This document shows, piece by piece, positions 1 to 7,572 of a stretch of DNA of 64,000 nucleotides (position 1 is its first letter; each line of letters begins with the position of its first letter). The notes under the pieces were generated by a model. The model was not told the origin of the DNA. It made no database searches and saw nothing but the letters and a program-made list of their open reading frames with translations. The stretch lies in the NCBI GenBank assembly GCA_051814705.1, contig JBPWQW010000001.1, positions 62,001-126,000 on the forward strand, written 5' to 3'. The DNA is from Geojedonia sp051814705 (GTDB taxonomy: Bacteria > Bacteroidota > Bacteroidia > Flavobacteriales > Flavobacteriaceae). Both the position numbers and the translations under genes were made by a program.

Positions 1-1576
1 TAGCTTCAGAAAAATAGGTGTTGATCTCAAATTTCTTATCTCTGGTCCGTAATTCATTTAGATATACTTCTGCCCTTTCAAAATCTTTCTCCGCCAAACT
101 AATGGTAAGCAAATCCATATAAAAAGGAATAATATCCACAATGGAATCTCCTACTTTTATCCCCTGTGGATGAGGTTTGCCATCTTCAGGTTTTTTAATA
201 TCCTTTTCTTCATAGACCGGATAGTTAGTATCAACAAGTTCTAAGAGTAAAGCCTTTGCTTTTTCATAGTCCTTTTTCCCCAAATACACACGAGCTAGAT
301 TATGCTTTAAATCACACCTCGTTTTTAAAATAGCGTGTTCGATTTTTTCATCAGGTTTTTCTATATAACCCAAATCGATAAGTTGTTGCATGGTTTCATC
401 GTCAGATAATTGAGCTTCAGCTTTAACATCTTTATGCTGGCCGAAATCGCCTTCAACATCCTCCCAACTATCAATATATGTAGGCGTCTTAATGTCTTTA
501 AAAATATCTAAAGCAGGTTTGCCATCCATATCTTTTCCAATGGGTAAACCAAAAATGTTTAATATGGTTGGAGCAATATCTATTAACCCAAGACCGAATA
601 CCTTTTCATTTTGTTTAATATTGGGCCCTGCTGCTACAAAAATTCCGAATTGCCGATGCTCTAAAGCTGGTGCCGCTGGATATTTGGGCATTTTTAAAAT
701 ACGTTTATGCCCCGACTCAAAACCATGATCGGACATTACAATTACGGTTGTATCTTTATCCACCAATTCCAGAGTGCGCTCCAGCATCATATCCTGATAG
801 CGATAAGCTCCTATTACGGCATCTTTATAAATATCAAATAAATTTTGAGGAACCACTTTTTGTTTGGGTGGGTGAAATTTCATAAAGGCGTGACAAAAAT
901 GATCGATTAAATCATAATATACAGCTGTAAAATCCCATTCTTTTTCACGCATGACATAAGTTGATGCCGCGTGTACAGAGGTGTTTTCGGCCATGATTTT
1001 GGCAAAGGATTGTAAGCCCTTGTCTTTTTCCTGATCAATCTCTGCTGCCTTGGGGAGAAATGGTAAAATTTGCGCTTCTGTAATTTCCCAAGGAAACATG
1101 CGCAAATCATGAATGTCTTTGGTTAAAGATTCGGGATGAATGGTTCCATTTACAATTGGGCTTTTTTCTTTAGGATTCATTTTAACTTTCTGAAATTTAT
1201 CTGAAATCACTACTCCATTGATGGGTTCAGCTGGAAAACTTGGCCACCATCCCACAACATTGCTTTTATAGCCTTCGTGATGCAATATATTCCATAAGGC
1301 TTTTGCACACCTTGAATTAACCGTTACTGGTCTAATGCCCTTCAGATTAGGCATGACCTCAATAAAACCATGAACACCATGCTTATCTGGTGTTTTACCA
1401 GTTGCCACCGAGGACCATAGCATGGGCGAATAGGGTGGATCCATAGTGCCCATATTCCCATAAACGCCTCTTTCAATCAATTTTTTAAGGGCCGGCATAT
1501 GACCTTTGGCAATCAAAGGCCAGATGAGTTTCCAATCGGCGGCATCCCAACCAATCAACAGTACTTTTTTGCTCAT
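1..1576 (-). CDS. Alkaline phosphatase/phosphodiesterase family protein, C-terminus cut by the window edge
   Basis: Read on the minus strand from the ATG at 1576, the frame stays open to base 1, giving 525 codons with no stop. The N-terminus shows the metal-binding GWDAADW strand of the type I phosphodiesterase/nucleotide pyrophosphatase fold. PPYSPMLWSS follows, where the family nucleophile (Ser or Thr) sits, and later MSDHGFE supplies further metal ligands. The last 130 or so residues are helical and rich in EKDFERAEVYL-like pairs, resembling TPR repeats. No signal peptide is visible, so a cytoplasmic enzyme is likely. The ATG overlaps the stop of a 52-codon upstream gene (ATGA), so the two are probably translationally coupled. 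The substrate cannot be told from sequence; a phosphate mono- or diester is expected from the family. Confidence 0.8.
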   Translation of the reverse strand, partial: MSKKVLLIGWDAADWKLIWPLIAKGHMPALKKLIERGVYGNMGTMDPPYSPMLWSSVATGKTPDKHGVHGFIEVMPNLKGIRPVTVNSRCAKALWNILHHEGYKSNVVGWWPSFPAEPINGVVISDKFQKVKMNPKEKSPIVNGTIHPESLTKDIHDLRMFPWEITEAQILPFLPKAAEIDQEKDKGLQSFAKIMAENTSVHAASTYVMREKEWDFTAVYYDLIDHFCHAFMKFHPPKQKVVPQNLFDIYKDAVIGAYRYQDMMLERTLELVDKDTTVIVMSDHGFESGHKRILKMPKYPAAPALEHRQFGIFVAAGPNIKQNEKVFGLGLIDIAPTILNIFGLPIGKDMDGKPALDIFKDIKTPTYIDSWEDVEGDFGQHKDVKAEAQLSDDETMQQLIDLGYIEKPDEKIEHAILKTRCDLKHNLARVYLGKKDYEKAKALLLELVDTNYPVYEEKDIKKPEDGKPHPQGIKVGDSIVDIIPFYMDLLTISLAEKDFERAEVYLNELRTRDKKFEINTYFSEA

Positions 1577-1731
1577 TCGGAATCTTTTTTATAAAATTCC
1601 TGTTTTACCTTCCTCCATGCACGTAAACCGATATCACCATAGGCCAAAAGACCTAATGAGCCTTTTTCGGTGATCTCAAAATTTAATTTATTGATTTCTG
1701 ATGTGCGATCTTTACTCACTTTAGTTGACAT
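1573..1731 (-). CDS. Small conserved-looking protein, 52 aa, coupled to the phosphatase gene
   Basis: ATG at 1731 opens a 52-codon frame ending in a TGA that overlaps the phosphatase start codon. The product begins MSTKVSKDRTSEINKL, has a central EKGSLGLLAYGDIGLRAW segment and a basic tail ending FYKKDSE. There is no signal peptide and no clear transmembrane helix. The ATGA overlap and the balanced amino acid use argue for a real gene rather than chance. No family is recognised; a partner or regulator of the phosphatase is only inferred from the coupling. Confidence 0.6.
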   Translation of the reverse strand: MSTKVSKDRTSEINKLNFEITEKGSLGLLAYGDIGLRAWRKVKQEFYKKDSE

Positions 1732-1837
1732 TTATTCTATTAATTGCTTAAAAATTAATATATTACAATACCATATCTCCTCTGACATTAATTACTTGGT
1801 TATTTTAATCTAATTAACCTTTAATTTCATGAAAGAT

Positions 1838-2686
1838 ATGAAAAAAACTACTTCTCAAAAATTTTCTAAACGTTTAGCGCAGTATGGAGCTTTATCCGCC
1901 GCAATAGCAAGCATGACAGGATTAAATGCGCAAGAGCTAATTGGTTATACTGATATTCCTGATTATTCTGGAACTCCAGATCCCTATTATATTATTGACT
2001 TTGATGGAGATGCAACTAATGACTTTGTAATCTATTCTACCACTTATGGATTATATGGTTATGTATATGGGGTCAATAAAGTTTTAGGCAGTGTTTATAG
2101 TTTTATAAGCTCTTATTCTTCATCTAATATTGGATTAATTTATCCTTTTGCACTAAATAATGACGCGATAATTTCAGGTGGACAAAATAGTTGGATTAAT
2201 CAATATTATGATTTTGATTACGGTTGGAATATATTGAATGTAAATTCTTGTGGTTATGGAGTATGGTGTGATGTAACTAATAAATACATAGGTATACAAT
2301 TTAAAATCGGGCCTAATACTCATTATGGATGGGCTAGGCTTGATGTTGGCATGAACGGTAATGTTTGGACTCTTAAAGATTATGCATATCATATGACACC
2401 TAATACACAAATAAGAGCCGGACAAACAACGTCATTAGGTATTGACGACAATGTGTTTTCAAAAATTAAAGTTATAGCGCTTAAAAAAAGTATAGGCTTG
2501 TATAATTTACCAGAAGAAACAACTTATAATGTGCTTAATATGACTGGGCAATTGGTTTTAAATGGCAACACACAAAACAGAAATCATGTCATTGAAGCTC
2601 CTACTTTAACTTCTGGGGTTTACATTGTAGAATTAGCTGATACTAATTCAAATGGCGTTATCAGAAAAAAAATAGTTTTACAATAA
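1838..2686 (+). CDS. Type IX secretion substrate with C-terminal sorting domain (paralogue 1)
   Basis: This is a secreted protein of about 282 residues. The N-terminus is basic, then hydrophobic (YGALSAAIASMTGLNAQ), consistent with a Sec signal peptide. A central beta-rich domain carries paired cysteines near CGYGVWCDVTNKY and a YGWARLDV motif. The last 80 residues match the Por secretion C-terminal sorting domain pattern: YNVLNMTGQLV, then SGVYIVEL, ending RKKIVLQ. An ATG nine bases upstream (1829) is possible. 1838 is preferred because its MKKTT start aligns with the paralogue at 2836. The export route (T9SS, with removal of the sorting domain) is family knowledge; the function of the middle domain is unknown. 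Confidence 0.85.
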   Translation: MKKTTSQKFSKRLAQYGALSAAIASMTGLNAQELIGYTDIPDYSGTPDPYYIIDFDGDATNDFVIYSTTYGLYGYVYGVNKVLGSVYSFISSYSSSNIGLIYPFALNNDAIISGGQNSWINQYYDFDYGWNILNVNSCGYGVWCDVTNKYIGIQFKIGPNTHYGWARLDVGMNGNVWTLKDYAYHMTPNTQIRAGQTTSLGIDDNVFSKIKVIALKKSIGLYNLPEETTYNVLNMTGQLVLNGNTQNRNHVIEAPTLTSGVYIVELADTNSNGVIRKKIVLQ

Positions 2687-2704
2687 AGAATTATTTATAA
2701 ACAA

Positions 2705-2734
2705 AAAAGAGCCGCTAATAGCGGCTCTTTTGTT
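2705..2734 (+). terminator. Rho-independent terminator after the first T9SS substrate
   Basis: The GAGCCGC and GCGGCTC arms around a short loop are followed by a T-rich run, 19 bases after the stop codon. The stem is almost identical to the terminator behind the paralogous gene at 3675-3708. Confidence 0.85.
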
Positions 2735-2835
2735 ATTAGTCCCTACATTATTAATTCAACCCCAGTCTTCAATTAGGAAAATGTTAAATTATTTTTTAAG
2801 TTTACTCAACTTTAAAACACAGTTAGCCTCACACT

Positions 2836-3660
2836 ATGAAAAAAACTACCCACAAAAATCTATCTAAACGTTTAGTAAAATATGGTGCCCTGTCAGTAGC
2901 ACTAGCTGGTTTGACAGATGTTAATGGTCAAATTGTATATACTGACCCTCCTGATTCAGGCGGGTCTGATTATTTAATTGACTTAAATGGTGATTTTAAT
3001 GACGATTTTAAGATTATCTATAAAAGCTCGGTAAATGCTTTAGGTATTCAAGCCATTGGATCTTATAATGCAGTATTAGGCAGTGAGTCTAATTCTTTTC
3101 AGTACCCTTTTGCCTTAAGTAATAATGCCATTATAAGTAGCGCTCAAACCACCTGGATAAACGGTAGTTTTCAACTTATGAATCAGAATAGTTGTGCTTT
3201 TCCAATAAGTAATAAACAATGGTGTGATGTAACAGATAAATATTTAGGTTTAAAATTGTTTGTAGATGGTGGCCCAGGCTCTGCAAATGATAAAACTTAT
3301 TATGGCTGGGCTCGACTAAATGTTCCTAAAGACGCATCTGGATGGATGATTAAGGATTTCGCATATAATTCCACCCCAGATGAGCTTATAACTGCGGGTC
3401 AAACTGTTTTAGATATTGATGACAATGTGTTTTCTAAAATAAAAGTTGTGGCTCTTAACAAAAGTATTGGGTTGTATAATTTACCTGAAGCTACAAAATA
3501 CAATGTCTACAACATGACTGGACTGGTCGTTTTAAAAGGCTCCACTGAAAATCGTGACCATGTGATTGAAACTCCAACTTTAGCTTCCGGAGTTTATGTT
3601 TTAGAATTAACTGACACGAATTCAAAAGGGGTAATTAGAAAAAAAGTAGTTTTACAATAA
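2836..3660 (+). CDS. Type IX secretion substrate with C-terminal sorting domain (paralogue 2)
   Basis: This 274-residue protein is a tandem paralogue of the preceding gene. It has the same basic start (MKKTTHKNLSKRL), hydrophobic signal region, central domain with a WCDVTDKYLG motif, and YYGWARLNV. The final 81 residues differ from the first copy at 18 positions by eye count, about 78 percent identity, while the middle is much more diverged. It ends SGVYVLELTDTNS, then RKKVVLQ, the sorting-domain signature. It is followed by a near-copy of the first gene's terminator, so the duplicated unit included gene and terminator. Function beyond secretion is unknown. Confidence 0.85.
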   Translation: MKKTTHKNLSKRLVKYGALSVALAGLTDVNGQIVYTDPPDSGGSDYLIDLNGDFNDDFKIIYKSSVNALGIQAIGSYNAVLGSESNSFQYPFALSNNAIISSAQTTWINGSFQLMNQNSCAFPISNKQWCDVTDKYLGLKLFVDGGPGSANDKTYYGWARLNVPKDASGWMIKDFAYNSTPDELITAGQTVLDIDDNVFSKIKVVALNKSIGLYNLPEATKYNVYNMTGLVVLKGSTENRDHVIETPTLASGVYVLELTDTNSKGVIRKKVVLQ

Positions 3661-3674
3661 TATAATTTTTACAA

Positions 3675-3708
3675 CAAAAAAGAGCCGCTGGTTGCGGCTC
3701 TTTTTTGT
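3675..3708. terminator. Bidirectional terminator between the T9SS gene and rlmN
   Basis: GAGCCGC at 3682-3688 pairs with GCGGCTC at 3694-3700. A-rich sequence flanks one side and T-rich the other, so it can end transcription from both convergent genes. Confidence 0.85.
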
Positions 3709-4749
3709 TTAACTCTTATTAGCCAATTGGCCACAGGCTGCATCAATATCTTTACCACGCGAACGTCTTATAGTAACCGTAATATGGTTTCTTTCTAACA
3801 TCGTTTTATACATGTCAATAGCTTGAGTGCTAGCCTGTTTAAAATTACCGTCATCAATAGGATTGTATTCTATTAAATTCACTTTGCTAGGTGCAAACTT
3901 GCAGAACTGTATTAAAGCTTCAACGTCTTTTTTGGTATCATTAATACCCTCCCAAACCACATATTCGTAAGTCAGCATGTTTTTTGTTTTGGCATACCAA
4001 TATTGTAATGCTTCTCTTAAGTCGTTTAGCGGAAAAGTTTCATTAAACGGCATGATAGACGTGCGAACTTCATCAATCGCAGAATGCAGGGAAACCGCCA
4101 ATTTAAATTTGACGGCATCATCTGCCATTTTTTTGATCATTTTTGGAACACCCGAAGTTGAAACTGTGATGCGTTTTGGCGACATTCCCAAGCCTTCAGG
4201 CGAGGTGATTTTATCTATCGCTTTTATAACGTTGTTGTAATTCATAAGCGGTTCGCCCATACCCATAAAAACGATGTTTGATAATGGTCTATTAAAATAT
4301 AATTTACTCTCTTTATCAATGGCAATGACCTGATCAAATATCTCATCAGGATTTAGGTTTCGCATGCGTTTAAGGCGTGCCGTAGCACAAAATTTACAAT
4401 CCAAACTACACCCAACTTGCGATGACACACAAGCCGTTGATCTAGTTGCCGTTGGAATCAGTACAGATTCCACAATTAATCCATCATGTAATCGCACTGC
4501 ATTTTTTATAGTCCCATCCGTACTCTTTTGCATTTGATCAACTTTAATATGATTGATCACAAAATTGTCCTTCAACATGTTACGGGTGTCTTTAGATAGA
4601 TTGGTCATGTCTTCAAACGTATGAGCCCCTTTATTCCATAGCCATTCATACACTTGATTGCCTCTAAAAGCTTGATCCCCTTCTTTGACAAAAAAGTCTC
4701 TTAATTCTTCTTTGGACAATGCCCGTATGTCCTTCTTTTTTAATTCCAT
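3709..4749 (-). CDS. rlmN: 23S rRNA (adenine-2503-C2)-methyltransferase, also modifies tRNA A37
   Basis: This is a radical SAM enzyme of 346 residues, a normal length for RlmN. The iron-sulfur motif is Cys114, Cys118, Cys121 in GCSLDCKFC. The C-terminal Cys339 in DAACGQL is the residue that carries the transferred methyl in this family. SAM-binding GMGEPLMNY and VSTSGVP motifs are present. By family knowledge it methylates A2503 of 23S rRNA and A37 of some tRNAs in the cytoplasm. It stands alone between a terminator and its own promoter box, immediately downstream of queA, another RNA-modification gene. Confidence 0.96.
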   Translation of the reverse strand: MELKKKDIRALSKEELRDFFVKEGDQAFRGNQVYEWLWNKGAHTFEDMTNLSKDTRNMLKDNFVINHIKVDQMQKSTDGTIKNAVRLHDGLIVESVLIPTATRSTACVSSQVGCSLDCKFCATARLKRMRNLNPDEIFDQVIAIDKESKLYFNRPLSNIVFMGMGEPLMNYNNVIKAIDKITSPEGLGMSPKRITVSTSGVPKMIKKMADDAVKFKLAVSLHSAIDEVRTSIMPFNETFPLNDLREALQYWYAKTKNMLTYEYVVWEGINDTKKDVEALIQFCKFAPSKVNLIEYNPIDDGNFKQASTQAIDMYKTMLERNHITVTIRRSRGKDIDAACGQLANKS

Positions 4750-4757
4750 AGTTGGTG

Positions 4758-4765
4758 CAAAAGTA
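4758..4765 (-). promoter_or_regulatory. Promoter -7 box of rlmN
   Basis: On the minus strand this reads TACTTTTG, matching the Bacteroidota TAnnTTTG box. It lies only eight bases from the ATG at 4749, so the transcript would have almost no 5' leader. No convincing -33 TTG was found. Confidence 0.45.
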
Positions 4766-4789
4766 ATGAAAGCTTTTTCTATAATTAAT

Positions 4790-4815
4790 TAAAAAGCCCC
4801 ACAAAAATGTGAGGC
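4790..4815 (-). terminator. Terminator of queA
   Basis: Minus-strand arms GCCTCACA and TGTGGGGC form eight pairs (one G-T) around a four-base loop, followed by TTTTT. It lies 25 bases past the queA stop. Confidence 0.8.
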
Positions 4816-4839
4816 CCTTATTTTATTATGATAAGATGT

Positions 4840-5889
4840 TTAAATTATAAGCATGGCATCACCATAGGTATAGAAGCGGTATTTTTCTTTAATAGCTTCA
4901 TCATAGGCTTTTTTCATAAAATCATGCCCTGCAAATGCCGAAACCATCATTAACAACGTTGATTTTGGTGTATGAAAATTGGTAATCATACAATTGGCAA
5001 TACTAAATTCATAAGGTGGAAAAATAAATTTATTAGTCCAACCTACATATTCGTTTAAGAACCCATTTGAAGAAACTGAACTTTCGATGGTTCTCATAGT
5101 AGTTGTACCAACGGCACAAACACGCTTTTTATTTTTGATTCCTGCATTGATAATATCTGCAGCTTTTTGTTCAATTTCGATTTCTTCACTGTCCATTTTA
5201 TGTTTTGAAAGATCTTCAACCTCAACAGGATTAAAGGTTCCTAGGCCTACATGCAAGGTTACTTCAGGAAGTTGAACTCCCTTAATTTCCAAACGTTTCA
5301 ATAAGTGTTTTGAAAAGTGCAAACCTGCTGTAGGTGCCGCTACGGCTCCTTCTTTTTTAGCAAAAATAGTTTGATAGCGCTCTTTATCTTCTGGTTCTAC
5401 TTGGCGTTTAATATACTTTGGAAGGGGTGTTTCACCAAGATCCGTTAATTTTTGACGAAACTCTTTATAAGATCCATCATATAAAAAACGAAGGGTTCTA
5501 CCTCTAGATGTCGTATTATCTATAACTTCAGCTACTAGTGTATCATCGTCGCCAAAATAGAGTTTGTTACCAATTCTAATTTTACGAGCAGGATCGACCA
5601 ACACATCCCACAGCCGTTGTTCATCATTCAATTCTCTTAATAAGAACACTTCAATTCTTGCTCCTGTTTTTTCTTTATTCCCATAAAGTCGAGCAGGGAA
5701 CACTTTGGTATTATTTAAAATCATGACATCACCTTCATCAAAATAATCAATAATATCCTTAAATAATTTGTGCTCAATAGTTTGTTTTTTCCTATTCAAA
5801 ACCATAAGCCTGGACTCATCTCTAATATCTGATGGGTGATCTGCCAATAATTCTTCGGGAAGTTTAAAATTAAAGTGTGATAATTTCAT
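4840..5889 (-). CDS. queA: S-adenosylmethionine:tRNA ribosyltransferase-isomerase (queuosine synthesis)
   Basis: This 349-residue protein has the typical QueA length. Conserved blocks include the opening FNFKLPEELLADHPSDIRDESRLMV, split here across positions 6-30, the VFPARLYGNK strand, AAPTAGLHFS, HVGLGTFNPV, and NFHTPKSTLLMMVSAFAG near the C-terminus. By family knowledge it transfers the ribosyl part of SAM to preQ1-modified tRNA to make epoxyqueuosine. It has its own promoter and terminator, so it looks monocistronic. Confidence 0.96.
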   Translation of the reverse strand: MKLSHFNFKLPEELLADHPSDIRDESRLMVLNRKKQTIEHKLFKDIIDYFDEGDVMILNNTKVFPARLYGNKEKTGARIEVFLLRELNDEQRLWDVLVDPARKIRIGNKLYFGDDDTLVAEVIDNTTSRGRTLRFLYDGSYKEFRQKLTDLGETPLPKYIKRQVEPEDKERYQTIFAKKEGAVAAPTAGLHFSKHLLKRLEIKGVQLPEVTLHVGLGTFNPVEVEDLSKHKMDSEEIEIEQKAADIINAGIKNKKRVCAVGTTTMRTIESSVSSNGFLNEYVGWTNKFIFPPYEFSIANCMITNFHTPKSTLLMMVSAFAGHDFMKKAYDEAIKEKYRFYTYGDAMLII

Positions 5890-5917
5890 TTATGTATTGT
5901 TTGTTTTTTGCAAGGGG

Positions 5918-5949
5918 CAAATATACAATCTCTATATAGGCCTTGTCAA
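5918..5949 (-). promoter_or_regulatory. Promoter of queA
   Basis: The minus strand shows TTG at 5949-5947 and TATATTTG at 5925-5918 with a 21-base spacer, matching the Bacteroidota -33/-7 layout. The leader to the ATG at 5889 is about 20 bases. Confidence 0.6.
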
Positions 5950-5964
5950 GTAATTGAAGGTTTA

Positions 5965-7194
5965 TTATTCTTTAATTTGAAATCCTATGGATTTTAAATC
6001 GTTCCAAAAGCTTGGGTATGATTTTGATACCACGTTGGCATCCTCAATTTTAAAATTTGTTTTTAATGCCAAAGGGGCAAAGGCCATGGCCATTCTGTGG
6101 TCGTTATAAGTGGCTATGGTAGGATTATTTTTAAGTTGATTTATCGGTAATACATGAAGAGATCTGTCGGTAATCTCGACCTGTGCTCCAAATTTTTCTA
6201 TTTCAGCTTTTAAGGCCTCCAATCGATCTGTTTCTTTAATTTTTAAGGTATGAAGTCCTATTAAATGGCATTCCAACCCTAAACCTAAACAGGTCACGGC
6301 GATGGTTTGGGCAATATCGGGCGCATTCGATAAATCAAATTCTATTGGAGTTTGTTGGTTGATACTTGATGTTTTACGAATGCTGATTTTGTTTGAATTA
6401 TAGCTCGTCTCAACTCCAAAACAGGTATAGAGTTCGGCTAGAACAGAATCCCCTTGTAGTGAATTTTGCTGATATGAAGATAAGGTGATTTCAGTACCCA
6501 ATTCACTTAAAGCGACCATGCTATAAAAATAGGAAGCCGAGGACCAATCTGATTCTACAACTAAAGTTATGGGTTTGGGGTTATGTGTTGTGGGTTTTAC
6601 AGTTATTACTTGACCAACAAAAGAGGACTCAACTCCAATTTTATCTAATAAACTCAAGGTCATCTTTATATACGGAATCGATGTAATGTCACCATCTAAA
6701 GTTAATTCTAATCCATTCTCAAGCTTTGAAGCTATGAGCAGTAATGCCGAAATATATTGACTACTTACATTGGCCTTTAAAGTGACTTTACTTGTAGTTA
6801 GTTTTTGTCCTATAATTTTTAAGGGAGGGCAGCCTTGGGTTTCTAAATATGTGATGTCTGCCCCCAGCTGGCTTAACGCTTCAACCAAAATTTGTATGGG
6901 CCGTTCTTTCATGCGTTGCGAACCGGTTAGTATAACTTCCCTACCTTCTTGTGTGGCAAAATAAGCAGTAAGAAAGCGCATTGCGGTGCCTGCATGATGA
7001 ATATCAATACGATCTGATTTTGTATGCAAAGCATGATTCATGACTTCAGAATCATCGGAATTGGAACAGTTTTTAATTGAAATTCCTGGATATAGAGCCT
7101 GTAATAACAATAAACGGTTGGATTCACTTTTAGAGCCCGTTATTGTAATGGACGACTGTTTATTGATTGAAGATTTATGGAGTATGATATTCAT
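5965..7194 (-). CDS. aroA: 3-phosphoshikimate 1-carboxyvinyltransferase (EPSP synthase)
   Basis: This 409-residue enzyme catalyses the sixth shikimate step, joining shikimate-3-phosphate and phosphoenolpyruvate. The N-terminal substrate loop TGSKSESNRLL is present. The usual GNAGTA motif appears as HHAGTAMRFLTAYFA. The C-terminal NDHRMAMAFAPLAL block is intact. It lies downstream of the MazG-like gene but is separated from it by a hairpin with a T run, so it may be expressed partly on its own. It supplies chorismate to the aromatic operon 7 kb upstream. Confidence 0.95.
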   Translation of the reverse strand: MNIILHKSSINKQSSITITGSKSESNRLLLLQALYPGISIKNCSNSDDSEVMNHALHTKSDRIDIHHAGTAMRFLTAYFATQEGREVILTGSQRMKERPIQILVEALSQLGADITYLETQGCPPLKIIGQKLTTSKVTLKANVSSQYISALLLIASKLENGLELTLDGDITSIPYIKMTLSLLDKIGVESSFVGQVITVKPTTHNPKPITLVVESDWSSASYFYSMVALSELGTEITLSSYQQNSLQGDSVLAELYTCFGVETSYNSNKISIRKTSSINQQTPIEFDLSNAPDIAQTIAVTCLGLGLECHLIGLHTLKIKETDRLEALKAEIEKFGAQVEITDRSLHVLPINQLKNNPTIATYNDHRMAMAFAPLALKTNFKIEDANVVSKSYPSFWNDLKSIGFQIKE

Positions 7195-7200
7195 ATAACA

Positions 7201-7230
7201 AATAAAAAACGCTTCTTAAAAAGAAGCGTT
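7201..7230 (-). terminator. Terminator-like hairpin between the MazG-like gene and aroA
   Basis: AACGCTTCT and AGAAGCGTT form a nine-pair stem followed on the minus strand by a run of T. It lies 16 bases past the MazG-like stop and just upstream of aroA. Confidence 0.75.
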
Positions 7231-7245
7231 AAAGATACTTATAAA

Positions 7246-7572
7246 TTATTTTAATTTTTCATTATTATGATGCCGATCATGATCCCGTTTTGTTTTTTTA
7301 TCCATTCGCTTATCAAAAGCATCTTGTAAATCCACACCGGTTTGGTTTGCCAAGCAAAGCACGACGAACAGCACATCGGCAAGTTCTTCTCCAAGGTCTT
7401 TGTCTTTATCGCTTTCTTTTTCACTTTGCTCCCCATAGCGTCTGGCAATAATTCGAGCTACCTCACCTACCTCTTCAGTCAGTTGAGCCATATTAGTCAA
7501 TTCGTTAAAGTAACGTACCCCGTGTACTTTAATCCAATCATCAACTGTTTTTTGTGCGTTTATTAAATTCAT
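7246..7572 (-). CDS. MazG-like nucleotide pyrophosphohydrolase
   Basis: This 108-residue all-alpha protein has the MazG metal-binding pattern: EEVGEVAR, then GEELADVLF further on. The family hydrolyses nucleoside triphosphates to monophosphates, acting as a house-cleaning enzyme in the cytoplasm. The C-terminus is a charged tail rich in His, Lys and Asp. The start codon overlaps the stop of the DUF3857 gene by one base (TAATG), so it ends that operon. The exact substrate cannot be read from sequence. Confidence 0.85.
   Translation of the reverse strand: MNLINAQKTVDDWIKVHGVRYFNELTNMAQLTEEVGEVARIIARRYGEQSEKESDKDKDLGEELADVLFVVLCLANQTGVDLQDAFDKRMDKKTKRDHDRHHNNEKLK

Noticed and set aside
7251..7448. 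65-codon ORF inside the MazG-like gene
   Set aside because: It is an alternate frame of a conserved gene with the MazG EExxE motif in the accepted frame.
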